Below, piece after piece: positions 50,013 through 58,797 of a DNA stretch of 64,000 nt; the stretch's first letter is position 1, and each line of letters opens with the position of its first letter. Made by a program: the position numbers and the translations under genes. Origin of the DNA: Paractinoplanes tereljensis. Its GTDB lineage: Bacteria; Actinomycetota; Actinomycetes; Mycobacteriales; Micromonosporaceae. The stretch is taken from the NCBI RefSeq assembly GCF_016862435.1, contig NZ_BOMY01000034.1, positions 310,001 to 374,000 on the forward strand, in the 5' to 3' direction. The notes below the pieces were generated by a model that ran no database searches, had not been told where the DNA came from, and was given only the letters and a program-made list of their open reading frames with translations.

Positions 50013-51146
50013 TTACGCCGTGCTACAGGTCAGGTTGTTGACCGTCGGTGGCGCGGTCCCTGAACCCAGGAACCCGAAGGTGGTGTAGTTGTTCGCGGCT
50101 ACCGTGCCGTTCCAGCTCGCGTTCTTGACCGTCACCAGCGAACCGCTGGTGGTGGCCGTCCCGCTCCAGAGCTGTGTCACGGTCTGCGACCCGGGGAAGG
50201 TCCAGGTCACGGTCCACTTGCTGATCGGTGTGCTGAGCGCGTGCACCATCACCTCGGCCTGGAAACCGCCGGTCCAGGCTCCGGTGATGTTGTACATCGC
50301 GGCACAGCCGGTCTCACCGGGTGCGCTGGTGGTGGGCGCGGTCGTCGGCGCCGTGGTGGGCGCCGTGGTGGGCGTGGTCGTCGGCGCGGTGGTGGGCGTC
50401 GTCGTCGGAGGTGTGGTCGGCGTGGTCGTGCCGCCTACTCCGGTGACCTCACCGTTGCCGCCGTCGAAGACGACGTCCGAGCAGCCGTAGAACGTCTCGG
50501 TGCTGTCCGACCGGGACCACACCGAGTAGATCAGGTGGTTGCCGGACTTGCCGGACGGCAGGGTGGCGTTCCAGTAGTAGTGCCCGGTGTCGGTGCCCGG
50601 CCCGCCGTCGGCCGGCGGGTTGGTCGCCTGGTTGAACGGCGTCGGTTCGAGATCGCTCCAGGCCAGCGGCTTGGTCGGGTCGTAACCGTCCTTCGTGATG
50701 TAGAGCGAGAACGTGCCCGGGTGCTTGGCCCAGTCGTTGTAGTCGATCTCGATCGTCTTGCCGGCCGTCAGGTGCGTCTTGGGCCAGTCGGTCCGGGCCA
50801 GGTTGAAGCCCGTGAAGTTGTACGGACCGCCGGTCCCGCCACTGCACAGCTGTCCGTCCGGCAGGAAGCCGGACACCCGGCCGGCCCCGTCCGAGCGGAG
50901 CACGGCGAACCAGTTGTACATCGCGGTGACGCCGCTCTGCGCGACCGCGGCCGCGCACGCCGCGTTCTTCGGCACGATCTCCCCGGTGCTGGTCTTGCCG
51001 TCCTGGTAGCAGAGCCAGGTACGGCTGCCCGGCGTCATCATCGTGCCGTGTGCCTCAGCGATTCCGGGCAGGACGAACGCCCCGCCGCCGATGGCGATCA
51101 GTGCCGCCACGGCGTACGAAAGCAGTCGCCTTCTGGTTTTTCTCAT
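50013..51146 (-). CDS. AA10 lytic polysaccharide monooxygenase with CBM2
   Basis: This 377-residue protein has a Tat-like leader (MRKTRRRLLSYAV). It is cleaved so that His33 of HGTMMTPGSR becomes the N-terminal copper ligand; a second His lies in DWAKHPGTF. The AA10 domain spans about 33-235, then a Thr/Pro linker and a C-terminal CBM2 (CAAMYNITGAWTGGFQAEV ... NLTCSTA). It oxidatively breaks crystalline cellulose or chitin; the CBM2 and neighbours favour cellulose. It starts 11 bp after the GH48 stop, as the last gene of the CebR-controlled operon. Confidence 0.94.
   Translation of the reverse strand: MRKTRRRLLSYAVAALIAIGGGAFVLPGIAEAHGTMMTPGSRTWLCYQDGKTSTGEIVPKNAACAAAVAQSGVTAMYNWFAVLRSDGAGRVSGFLPDGQLCSGGTGGPYNFTGFNLARTDWPKTHLTAGKTIEIDYNDWAKHPGTFSLYITKDGYDPTKPLAWSDLEPTPFNQATNPPADGGPGTDTGHYYWNATLPSGKSGNHLIYSVWSRSDSTETFYGCSDVVFDGGNGEVTGVGGTTTPTTPPTTTPTTAPTTTPTTAPTTAPTTAPTTSAPGETGCAAMYNITGAWTGGFQAEVMVHALSTPISKWTVTWTFPGSQTVTQLWSGTATTSGSLVTVKNASWNGTVAANNYTTFGFLGSGTAPPTVNNLTCSTA
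50330..50435. repeat. Thr/Pro linker repeat DNA
   Basis: Short tandem units coding for PTTxPTT-type linker residues between the AA10 and CBM2 domains. A similar tract lies in the GH74 gene near 54435-54560. Confidence 0.7.
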
Positions 51147-51157
51147 GGTGCCTCCTC

Positions 51158-54085
51158 TCAACCGTTCGGGAACAGCCGGGCGAAGTCGGCGTAGCCGGTG
51201 GCGACGTCGACCTGAGCCCAGAAGCGGTGGTAGTTGAACGTCGGTGCCGCACCGCCGTTGAGGTACGCCTGGACCTTGGGGAAGTCCGGGTCGTTCTTGT
51301 AGAAGGAGCGGATGTCCAGGAAGGACTTTCCGGGGGCGATCACGTCGCCGTTCGGCATCTTGCCGGTCCAGCCCGGCGGGATGTAGAGGCCCTGGCCGGT
51401 CGAGGCGTTGTAGACGTCGTCGAACCGGTTGTAGTCGGCGCGGGTCTCGGTGACCGACACGCCCTTGGCGTCCTTCTTCGTCCAGATCGCGTCGAGCAGG
51501 TTCTTCGCGGCCGTCTTGGCCGCGGTGTCCCCGGACTTGGCCGCGTAGTAGGTCAGCAGCTTGGCGAACGAGCCCGCCACACCGAGGTCCTGGCCCTTGC
51601 TGGTCACCGTCACGTGCAGACCGGTGTTGGCGGTCGGGCTGGCCGGCACCCAGGTGTTGGGCTTGCCGGACCACGACATGTCGGACGGGATGGAGAAGCT
51701 GGTGGCGCTGATGGTCGAGTTGGCCAGGGCCCACGGGACCCACTTGTCCAGCACCGACTTGGCTTTGGCGTCACCGGTCGTGTAGTAATACTCGGCCAGC
51801 CGCTCCAGCGACCAGGTCTGCATGCCGAACCACTGGTTGGACGGCGGGTCGGCGTAGACCGGGGCCTCGACGTAGGCCAGGCCGTAGAACGTCGGGGTGC
51901 CGGACGGCGGCGCCGAGTAGTTGCCGTTCCAGCTGTTGGTGGCACCACCGGCGATGGCACCCTCGGACGACTGCAGCCACTGGTAGAACTCGAGCTGCCG
52001 GTTCAGGCTGGCCTGCCAGTCCGCCTTCGCGGTCGCGCCCTTGGGAGCGAACGCACTGACGTTGGACAGGATGTAGGCGGCCATCGGGTTCTGGTAACCG
52101 AAGTGGCTCGTGCTCGAGCCGATCCGCCACGCCCAGCCGGCGCTGGTGTCGGTCGCACCGCCCCAGGCGTAGTACCAGGACATCAGGTTGTTGGAGGCGT
52201 TCTTGCCGGTGCCCGCCGCGCAGCTGGTCGAGGTGCAACCGGGCTGCTTGAAGTACTTGTCGTAGAACGAGTACCGCAGGTAGTCGCCCATCTTGGCGGC
52301 GTTGGCCACCGCGGCGGAGATCTGCGAGCCCTTACCCTGCGCGGTCGCCCAGGTGTACGCCCAGTACGCCGCCTGCACCGCGCGCGAGTCCGCGTCCGGC
52401 GCGTTGGTGTACTTCCACTGCTTGGCGTAGCTGGAGTCCTTGGTGAACAGGTCCAGGTAGCCGTTCGGGCCGCCGGCGGTGAACGTGTCGCAGGACGGCT
52501 GCGGGACGGTCTCCCACGTCGACTCCTGCTGTCCGCGCTGGAAGGTGTTGATGTACGCGACCCGGGTGGTCTTGTCACCGCAGTGCCCGAAGCCGTAGAC
52601 GTTGTCGACGTCCAGCAGCCAGTGCATGCCGTAGATGTCGTCGGTGCCGTACGCGCTCTTCAACTCGGACGCGAGCGGGTCGGAACCGACCGAGACGCTG
52701 GTGTCCAGCGCCGACGGGTACTGCGACGGCAACGGGTACTCAGCCGCGTAGGTAGCCGGCTTCGACGCGTTGTAGTTCGCGTTGGTGGGCTGGTCGGCGT
52801 GCGACGGAATGATGTACTTCTCCATCGTCGACCAGGCCGCGTTGAACGGCGCCCAGTCCTCGGTGGCGTTCCCGTGCTCGGCCTCGAGCCACAGCCAGTA
52901 GCTGAACGCCTCGGAGGTGGTCTCGTGACCCTGGTCGGGCGCCTCGTCGATCAGTGTCTCGATCGAGTGGTACGGCACGCCCTCGGGGCTGAAGTAACCG
53001 TTGGCCGGGAGCTTGATGTCGTTGTACAGCTGAGTGAACCGGGCGTCGACCGCACCCGCCGTCACCACGTTGGCCTGCACCGAGACGGTCGTGTAACCGG
53101 TCGCGGTGGCCGCGAAGGTGGCATTGGTGCCGGCCGCGGCCGCGCTGGTGGCGGCGACCGTGACGGTCTGGCCGGTTGCGTAGTTGGCCGGGGTGAAGGT
53201 CAGCGACGCCGGGGTCGCCGACACCGTGGTGACACCGGCGCTGCGCGCGACGGCCACGGTGACGTTCGCGCTCGGCGCCGAGGACAGCGCCAGCTTGTAC
53301 GTCGAGGTACCGCCGGGCGACACGGTGACGCTGGTGGCGTCCGCGACGATCGCCGGCGAGGTGCTGGCGTCGACGAAGACCGGCACGTCGGCCGTGCTGC
53401 TCTTGGTGCCGGCACTGTCGTACGAGACGGCCTGCAGGTGGTACGCGGCGGTCTGGGCCGGCACCCCGCTCCAGGTGTACGCGTACGGCGCGGCCGTATC
53501 GGTGTTGATCAGCAGGCCGTCGTGGTAGAACTCGACCTTGCTGATCGTCTGGCCGGTGGCCGCGGTCGCGGTGGCCGCGATCGGGATGCTGGCCGGCGCG
53601 GTGTACCGGGTGTTCGCGGCCGGCGACGAGATCGCCACAGTCGGCGCGGCGGCCGCGCCGTTGCACGCGGTGCCGTTGAGGCTGAACGCCGTCGGCACCG
53701 GGTTGGCCGTCCCGAAGGTGCCGTTGAAGCCGGTACCCACCGTGGCGTTGGTGCCGATGCTGCCGTTCCAGCTCGCGTTGTTCACCGTGACGTGCGCGCC
53801 GGACTGCGTATAGACGCCGTTCCAGCCCTGGGCCACCTTCTGCGCGGCGTCCGGGAAGTCGTACTCGAGCTTCCAGCTGCTCACCGGGTCACCGGAGTTG
53901 GTGATCTGGATGTCGCCGGTGAAGCCGCCGGACCACTGGCTCTGCACCTTGTAGACCACGGTGCAGCCGGCCGCCGCTTGGGCGGGGACACCCGCGGCCA
54001 GGGCAACGCCGGCACCGAGGACGACGGTGCCACCGACTGCCAGCCCTCGGCGCAAGCGCCTCAGGCGTCTCTCTCGTGGGAGCAC
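51158..54085 (-). CDS. GH48 cellobiohydrolase with N-terminal CBM2 and two Ig-like domains
   Basis: This 975-residue exocellulase has a signal peptide, CBM2 (about 39-143), a bacterial Ig-like domain (about 147-240), a second Ig-like domain (about 243-341) and a GH48 catalytic domain (about 345-975). GH48 blocks include PEGVPYHSIETLIDEAPDQGHETTSEAFSYW in outline, with Glu392 the likely acid, plus YGMHWLLDVDNVYGFG and NTFQRGQQESTW. It releases cellobiose from reducing ends. It starts at GTG 54085 behind AAAGGAAT, 33 bp after the GH74 stop. Confidence 0.94.
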   Translation of the reverse strand: MLPRERRLRRLRRGLAVGGTVVLGAGVALAAGVPAQAAAGCTVVYKVQSQWSGGFTGDIQITNSGDPVSSWKLEYDFPDAAQKVAQGWNGVYTQSGAHVTVNNASWNGSIGTNATVGTGFNGTFGTANPVPTAFSLNGTACNGAAAAPTVAISSPAANTRYTAPASIPIAATATAATGQTISKVEFYHDGLLINTDTAAPYAYTWSGVPAQTAAYHLQAVSYDSAGTKSSTADVPVFVDASTSPAIVADATSVTVSPGGTSTYKLALSSAPSANVTVAVARSAGVTTVSATPASLTFTPANYATGQTVTVAATSAAAAGTNATFAATATGYTTVSVQANVVTAGAVDARFTQLYNDIKLPANGYFSPEGVPYHSIETLIDEAPDQGHETTSEAFSYWLWLEAEHGNATEDWAPFNAAWSTMEKYIIPSHADQPTNANYNASKPATYAAEYPLPSQYPSALDTSVSVGSDPLASELKSAYGTDDIYGMHWLLDVDNVYGFGHCGDKTTRVAYINTFQRGQQESTWETVPQPSCDTFTAGGPNGYLDLFTKDSSYAKQWKYTNAPDADSRAVQAAYWAYTWATAQGKGSQISAAVANAAKMGDYLRYSFYDKYFKQPGCTSTSCAAGTGKNASNNLMSWYYAWGGATDTSAGWAWRIGSSTSHFGYQNPMAAYILSNVSAFAPKGATAKADWQASLNRQLEFYQWLQSSEGAIAGGATNSWNGNYSAPPSGTPTFYGLAYVEAPVYADPPSNQWFGMQTWSLERLAEYYYTTGDAKAKSVLDKWVPWALANSTISATSFSIPSDMSWSGKPNTWVPASPTANTGLHVTVTSKGQDLGVAGSFAKLLTYYAAKSGDTAAKTAAKNLLDAIWTKKDAKGVSVTETRADYNRFDDVYNASTGQGLYIPPGWTGKMPNGDVIAPGKSFLDIRSFYKNDPDFPKVQAYLNGGAAPTFNYHRFWAQVDVATGYADFARLFPNG

Positions 54086-54118
54086 GGGGGATTCCTTTCG
54101 TGGGGGTTGGGGAGCGAC

Positions 54119-56791
54119 TCAGCTGGACGCTGAGCAGGTGATCGGGGAGGGAACCGGGTTGGTGGTGCCGACCGAGCTCGCCAGGAAGCCGAACGTGGTG
54201 GACCCGTTCGCGGCGAGCGTGCCGTTGTAGGAGGCGTTCACGACGCGGACGCCGGTGCCGGTCTGGGTGCCGGTGCCGTTCCAGACCTGCGAGACGACCT
54301 GGCCACCGGTGAACGTCCAGCTCACGGCCCAGCTCTTGGTGGCCGCGGAGCCGGTGTTCTGAACGACGACCTCACCCTGGAAGCCGCCGCCCCACTGGCC
54401 GGTCACCTTGTAGGTCGCGGTGCAGCCCCCGGTGGCGGGGGTGGTGGGCGACGTGGTCGGTGACGTGGTCGGTGAAGGCGATGACGTGGACGGCGACACC
54501 GTCGGCGAGGTGGTGGTCGGCGTCACGGTCGGTGACGTCGTCGGCGCCGTGGTGGCCGTCGTCGTCCGGTCCGCGTAGAAGATGCCGCGGCCGTTGGTGC
54601 CCAGGTAGACCCGCCCGAAGACGTTCGGGTCACCGGCGAGTGCGTCGCCGGCGTTGCCGTACTGGTGGGCGTCGTCGTTGATCCGGACCCACGAGGTGCC
54701 GGCGTCGTCGGAGCGGAAGACGCCGGTAACGCCGTCGACCGTGCCGACCAGGAAGATCGCCTTGTGCGCTTGGCCCGGGGCGGCCTTGCCGAAGGCGACG
54801 TTGATGCCCGAGGTCACCGAGGTGACCTTGGTGAAGGTGACGCCTGCGTCGGTGGATTTGAACAGTCCACTTTCGCCAGAGACCCAAACCTCACCCTCAG
54901 TTCCCGGTACGGCCTTCAAGTGCAGCCGGCCAGTGGTGGGCAGCGTTACCGACGACGCGGTGAACGTCGCCCCGCCGTCCTTGCTGGTGTAGAACTTCCC
55001 CGCGGCGTACGCGTAGAAGGTCTTGGGGTTGACCCGGTCCGATTCGACGATCGCGCCGGCCGGCAGGCCGGAGGAGGCGGTCCACGAGCTTCCTCGGGTG
55101 GTCGAGTAGTAAACCCCGGTTCCCTGCGGCGACCAGACCATGTACCCGGCGTCGGCACCGACCGCGATGGTTCCGCCGCCGGTCACCCCCGACGGCTCTT
55201 GACCCTGGTACCAGTTCTTGCCGCCGTCGGAGCTGATCCCGATGTGCGGGGCCGCATCAGCGTTTCCGACTCGCGCGAACACCGTGGGCGTGAGTTCGGC
55301 GAAGTCGAGAGACGTGTTGCTGCCCAGCGACGGGGTGTCGTGGAAACTGGCCTGCACCGCGTCGAGCGACGCGTGGTAGAAGCCGCCGATGTCGCCGAGC
55401 GCGCTGACCAGCGGCGCACCGGTCGGCGGGGCGGCCAGGTCGAGCACCGCGGTCTCCTCGAGGCCCTTGGCCAGCGGCTTGATCGTGATGGTCGAGCCGG
55501 TGTCCCAGTTCGTCAGGTTCGACGTGCTGTAAACGGTGGCGCCGGTGCCGTAGAACAGCCGGTTGGAGTTGAACGGGTCGATCGCGAGGGTCTCGTTCAT
55601 CCAGCCGAGCTTCGGGGTGGCCTCCGGCGGCTGCGGGTTCTGGTTGAAGTCGAGCCACGGGTTGGCCGAGATGTCGATCGTGTACCGCTTGGACATGCTG
55701 GGGTAGCTCGTCCAGTCCCAGGCCCGGGTCCAGGTGGCCCCGTAGTCGGTGCTGCGGAAGAAGATCGCGTCCGGCCACCAGGAGATCTGGGTGGCGACCA
55801 TCAGGGTGCCGGGCTTGAGCGGGTCGACGGTGAGCCCGGAGTAGCCGTAGTACGCGTCGGCGGCCGGGGTCGGCGTGATGTCGGTCCACGTACCCGTGCT
55901 GATCTGGTATTTCCAGACCTGTCCGGCGGCACCGTCGTACGGTCCGCCGGTGTCGCTGGTGGCGATGTAGAGATAGTCGCCCTGCACGACGCCCTTGTGC
56001 GCGAGATAGCCGGTTGGCTGGCCGGCGATCCGGGTCCAGGTGGTCCCGCCGTCGGCCGAGGTGTAGACCGGGTTGGCCTTGTCGCCGACGCCGACGAAGA
56101 TGCGGTTGGCGGCACCGAACGTGACCCAGCTCAGACCCTGGTTCTGGTTGAGGTAGTTGTTGGTGTCGGCCGCGTCCTGCACGTAGTTGCCGGCGTTCGG
56201 GAACGCGGTCACCTTGCTGAACGTCACGCCGTAGTCGGTGCTGCGGTAGAGGCCGTTGCCGCCCTCGGCCGCGAAGTACACGTTCTTGTTGTTGTTCGGG
56301 TCGACGGCGAGCCGCTCGCCGACGCCGCGGCCGGGCATGTTGCCGCCGTTCTTGAACGGCAGCGTGGTGATCTGCCAGGTGTTGCCCTTGTCCGACGAGC
56401 GCAGGATGGCGCCGTTGTTCGGATCCCAGTCGTTGGTGTACATGCCGACCGCCGCGTAGACCCGGTTGGTGTCGACCGGGTCGGGCGCGATGGACAGCAC
56501 GCCGTTGTAACCCCAGTTGTTCTGGCCGACCCAGTCGAGCAGCGGTGTCCAGCTCTGGCCGGTCTCGTTCCATCGGTAGGCGCCACCGATGTCGGTGCGC
56601 GCGTAGATCAGGTTCTTCTCGCCCGGGTTGAAGACGACGGCTGGGACGAAGCCGCCTCCGTCGATCCGGACGTTCTTCCAGTTGTACGGGTCAGCCGCGG
56701 CGGCCGAGGCCGTGTTGGGCTGGGCCAGGGCGACCGCCACCGCCCCGACTAACAGGGCGGCGACAGCCCCTCCAAGGGCAAGCCTTCTCAT
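54119..56791 (-). CDS. GH74 xyloglucanase with C-terminal CBM2
   Basis: This 890-residue protein has a signal peptide and a GH74 tandem seven-bladed propeller (LIYARTDIGGAYRWN with catalytic Asp67; SALGDIGGFYH carrying the second Asp; repeated SxDxGxTW blades). A Ser/Thr/Pro linker and CBM2 (about 790-890) follow. It hydrolyses xyloglucan. ATG 56791 has GGAAGGTG upstream and is the first gene of the GH74-GH48-AA10 operon, with a perfect CebR operator 30 bp upstream. Confidence 0.94.
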   Translation of the reverse strand: MRRLALGGAVAALLVGAVAVALAQPNTASAAAADPYNWKNVRIDGGGFVPAVVFNPGEKNLIYARTDIGGAYRWNETGQSWTPLLDWVGQNNWGYNGVLSIAPDPVDTNRVYAAVGMYTNDWDPNNGAILRSSDKGNTWQITTLPFKNGGNMPGRGVGERLAVDPNNNKNVYFAAEGGNGLYRSTDYGVTFSKVTAFPNAGNYVQDAADTNNYLNQNQGLSWVTFGAANRIFVGVGDKANPVYTSADGGTTWTRIAGQPTGYLAHKGVVQGDYLYIATSDTGGPYDGAAGQVWKYQISTGTWTDITPTPAADAYYGYSGLTVDPLKPGTLMVATQISWWPDAIFFRSTDYGATWTRAWDWTSYPSMSKRYTIDISANPWLDFNQNPQPPEATPKLGWMNETLAIDPFNSNRLFYGTGATVYSTSNLTNWDTGSTITIKPLAKGLEETAVLDLAAPPTGAPLVSALGDIGGFYHASLDAVQASFHDTPSLGSNTSLDFAELTPTVFARVGNADAAPHIGISSDGGKNWYQGQEPSGVTGGGTIAVGADAGYMVWSPQGTGVYYSTTRGSSWTASSGLPAGAIVESDRVNPKTFYAYAAGKFYTSKDGGATFTASSVTLPTTGRLHLKAVPGTEGEVWVSGESGLFKSTDAGVTFTKVTSVTSGINVAFGKAAPGQAHKAIFLVGTVDGVTGVFRSDDAGTSWVRINDDAHQYGNAGDALAGDPNVFGRVYLGTNGRGIFYADRTTTATTAPTTSPTVTPTTTSPTVSPSTSSPSPTTSPTTSPTTPATGGCTATYKVTGQWGGGFQGEVVVQNTGSAATKSWAVSWTFTGGQVVSQVWNGTGTQTGTGVRVVNASYNGTLAANGSTTFGFLASSVGTTNPVPSPITCSASS

Positions 56792-56820
56792 CCGGCACCT
56801 TCCATTGACGTACGTGCACA

Positions 56821-56834
56821 TGGGAGCGCTCCCA
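56821..56834. promoter_or_regulatory. CebR operator
   Basis: TGGGAGCGCTCCCA is the exact 14-bp palindrome bound by CebR, the LacI-family cello-oligosaccharide sensor of actinomycetes. It lies between a minus-strand TTGACA -35 (56861-56866) and the GH74 start. The rest of the gap up to 57148 shows a TATCCT -10 candidate (57065-57070) for the dehydrogenase gene and nothing else clear. Confidence 0.92.
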
Positions 56835-57148
56835 GAAGCGTCGGGTGCCGGACACATCCCTGTCAAGACCTGGAAACCCGGAGTTGACAATCGTGGATAT
56901 TTTGGCCGTCCCGGCCCCGGCCGCACCGCGCCTTTGTCATCCCGTTCTTGGAATTGACGCCGTTAAATTGCTTAAAAACGTTCAGCAACACCGCGAAATG
57001 GGGCGACCACTTACCGTCAACCTGATGGACGTTTTGGTCACCTGGATGCGTTTTCCGCGCCGTGTATCCTCTGGCCTGATTGCACGAGCGACACCGGGGG
57101 TAGACACGATCCGGCAAGCGGATCGGGCCGGCGGTGGAGGAGCGTTAC

Positions 57149-58513
57149 ATGAAGGTTTGCGTCGTCGGTACCGGCTATGTCGGCCTCACCACCGGGGTGA
57201 GTCTCGCTTTCCTCGGGCACCAGGTGACCTGCGTCGATCTTGACCAGCACAAAGTCGACATGCTCAACGGCGGACGCTGCCCGATCTACGAGCCGGGGAT
57301 GGACGAGCTGCTCGCCGAGGCGGCCGGCAATCTGACCTTCACCACCAGCTACTCCGACGGCGTACCGGGCGCGGATGTGGTGTTCGTCGCCGTGCAGACC
57401 CCGTCGGCCCCCGACGGCAGCCCTGACCTGCGTTATCTGCGCTCGGCCGCGGAGAGCGTGGCGGGCAATCTCGACCACGACTTCACCGTGGTGGTGAACA
57501 AGTCGACAGTGCCGATCGGCAGCGGGAACTGGGTGGACGCGATTCTCCGGGAGTCGTTCGCGCAGCGCGCCGACCGGCCCGCCGGCTGCGAATTCTCGGT
57601 GGCTTCCAATCCCGAGTTCCTGCGTGAGGGCAACGCGATCCACGACACCCTCTTCCCCGACCGGATCGTGATCGGGTCGGACAATCCGCGCAGCCTCGAG
57701 GTGCTCAACCAGCTCTACCGGCCGATCATCAACCAGACGTTCACGGCGCCGAGCTTCTCGCCGCGCCCGGACGACATCGGCGCGGTCCCGCTGGTCTCCA
57801 CCGACCTCGCCTCGGCCGAGCTGATCAAATACGCGGCCAACGCGTTCCTGGCTCTGAAGATCAGCTACGCGAACGAGATCGGCCAGCTGGCCGCCAAGGT
57901 CGGCGCCGACATCACCGAGGTCACCCGGGGCATGGGGCTGGACCAGCGGATCGGCTCGCGCTTCCTGCAGGCCGGCGTCGGCTGGGGCGGCTCCTGCTTC
58001 GGCAAGGACACCAAGGCCCTGATCGCCACCGCGGCCGAGTACAACTACTCGATGCCGATCGTCCAGGCCGCCCGCGAGGTCAACGACCGGCAGCGGCTGA
58101 TCGCGGTCGAGCGGCTGCAGGACGAGCTGCGCATCCTCAAGGGCCGCAAGATCGGCCTGCTCGGCGTGGCGTTCAAGCCCAACACCGACGACCTGCGCGA
58201 CTCGCCGTCGCTCGACATCGCCAATCTGCTGCTGGCCCGGGGTGCCCGGGTGCGGCTGCACGACCCGATCGCGGGCGAGCGCTTCAAGCGTGAGCAGCCC
58301 GATCTGGCCCCCTATTTCAGCGACACCATCGACGCCCTGTTCGACGACTGCGACGCGGTTGTGCTGGTAACCGAGTGGGCGCAATACCTCGAGCTGGACT
58401 GGAGCAAGTTCGTCGGCCTCATGCGCACTCCGATCCTGCTCGACGGCCGGCACGTGCTGGACGCCGACCGGATGGCGCGCCTCGGTTACAAATACTTGGC
58501 AATCGCCGGGTAA
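57149..58513 (+). CDS. UDP-glucose 6-dehydrogenase
   Basis: This 454-residue enzyme oxidises UDP-glucose to UDP-glucuronate for extracellular or cell-wall polysaccharide. The NAD site is CVVGTGYVGL (residues 4-13), the SNPEFLREG block is present, the catalytic Cys283 lies in GWGGSCFGKD, and the C-terminal domain has GVAFKPNTDDLRDSPS. ATG 57149 has GGAGGAG upstream. Related GDP-mannose dehydrogenases share these motifs, but the overall pattern favours the UDP-glucose (TuaD/Ugd) type. A structured element follows the stop. Confidence 0.92.
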   Translation: MKVCVVGTGYVGLTTGVSLAFLGHQVTCVDLDQHKVDMLNGGRCPIYEPGMDELLAEAAGNLTFTTSYSDGVPGADVVFVAVQTPSAPDGSPDLRYLRSAAESVAGNLDHDFTVVVNKSTVPIGSGNWVDAILRESFAQRADRPAGCEFSVASNPEFLREGNAIHDTLFPDRIVIGSDNPRSLEVLNQLYRPIINQTFTAPSFSPRPDDIGAVPLVSTDLASAELIKYAANAFLALKISYANEIGQLAAKVGADITEVTRGMGLDQRIGSRFLQAGVGWGGSCFGKDTKALIATAAEYNYSMPIVQAAREVNDRQRLIAVERLQDELRILKGRKIGLLGVAFKPNTDDLRDSPSLDIANLLLARGARVRLHDPIAGERFKREQPDLAPYFSDTIDALFDDCDAVVLVTEWAQYLELDWSKFVGLMRTPILLDGRHVLDADRMARLGYKYLAIAG

Positions 58514-58535
58514 GCCCGTTTTAGCCGAGACACAC

Positions 58536-58579
58536 CGGCCGTCCCATCGGATATCCCAGATATCCCGGCGGGGCGGCCG
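58536..58579 (+). terminator. Nested stem-loop after the dehydrogenase gene
   Basis: An outer 10-bp stem (58536-58545 with 58570-58579, one G-T pair) encloses an inner perfect 7-bp stem (58549-58555 with 58559-58565). It may terminate the dehydrogenase transcript, though no T-run follows. Confidence 0.45.
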
Positions 58580-58631
58580 CTTTGCGACTAGGGTCCTCAG
58601 AGGGGCTTTGGGGGCGTGACCAGCGGTTCTC

Positions 58632-58647
58632 CCTTAACCGGTTAAGG
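58632..58647. promoter_or_regulatory. LacI-family-type operator before the ABC operon
   Basis: CCTTAACCGGTTAAGG is a perfect 16-bp palindrome with central CG, typical of LacI-family sites, 150 bp upstream of the sugar-binding gene. No lacI gene is adjacent. Confidence 0.65.
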
Positions 58648-58797
58648 TGATCGGGACACCGCTGCCGTATCGTTACCGAGTCGATCAAGCGGAAATCATT
58701 GCGCAACGTCCCGGTTACCTCTTGACTGTGAGCCAAGTAGCGCTTCGGACGGCGACGTCTTCGGACGTCGGAGGCGCGATTTGACATAGGGAGCGGT

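Noticed and set aside
50330..50435. Tandem repeats considered as a CRISPR-like or minisatellite array
   Set aside because: They are in-frame Thr/Pro linker codons of the LPMO gene with no spacers.
51050..54133. 1027-residue plus-strand frame opposite GH48
   Set aside because: Antisense shadow of the GH48/CBM2 gene; the composition is Gly/Arg/Val-rich and not protein-like.
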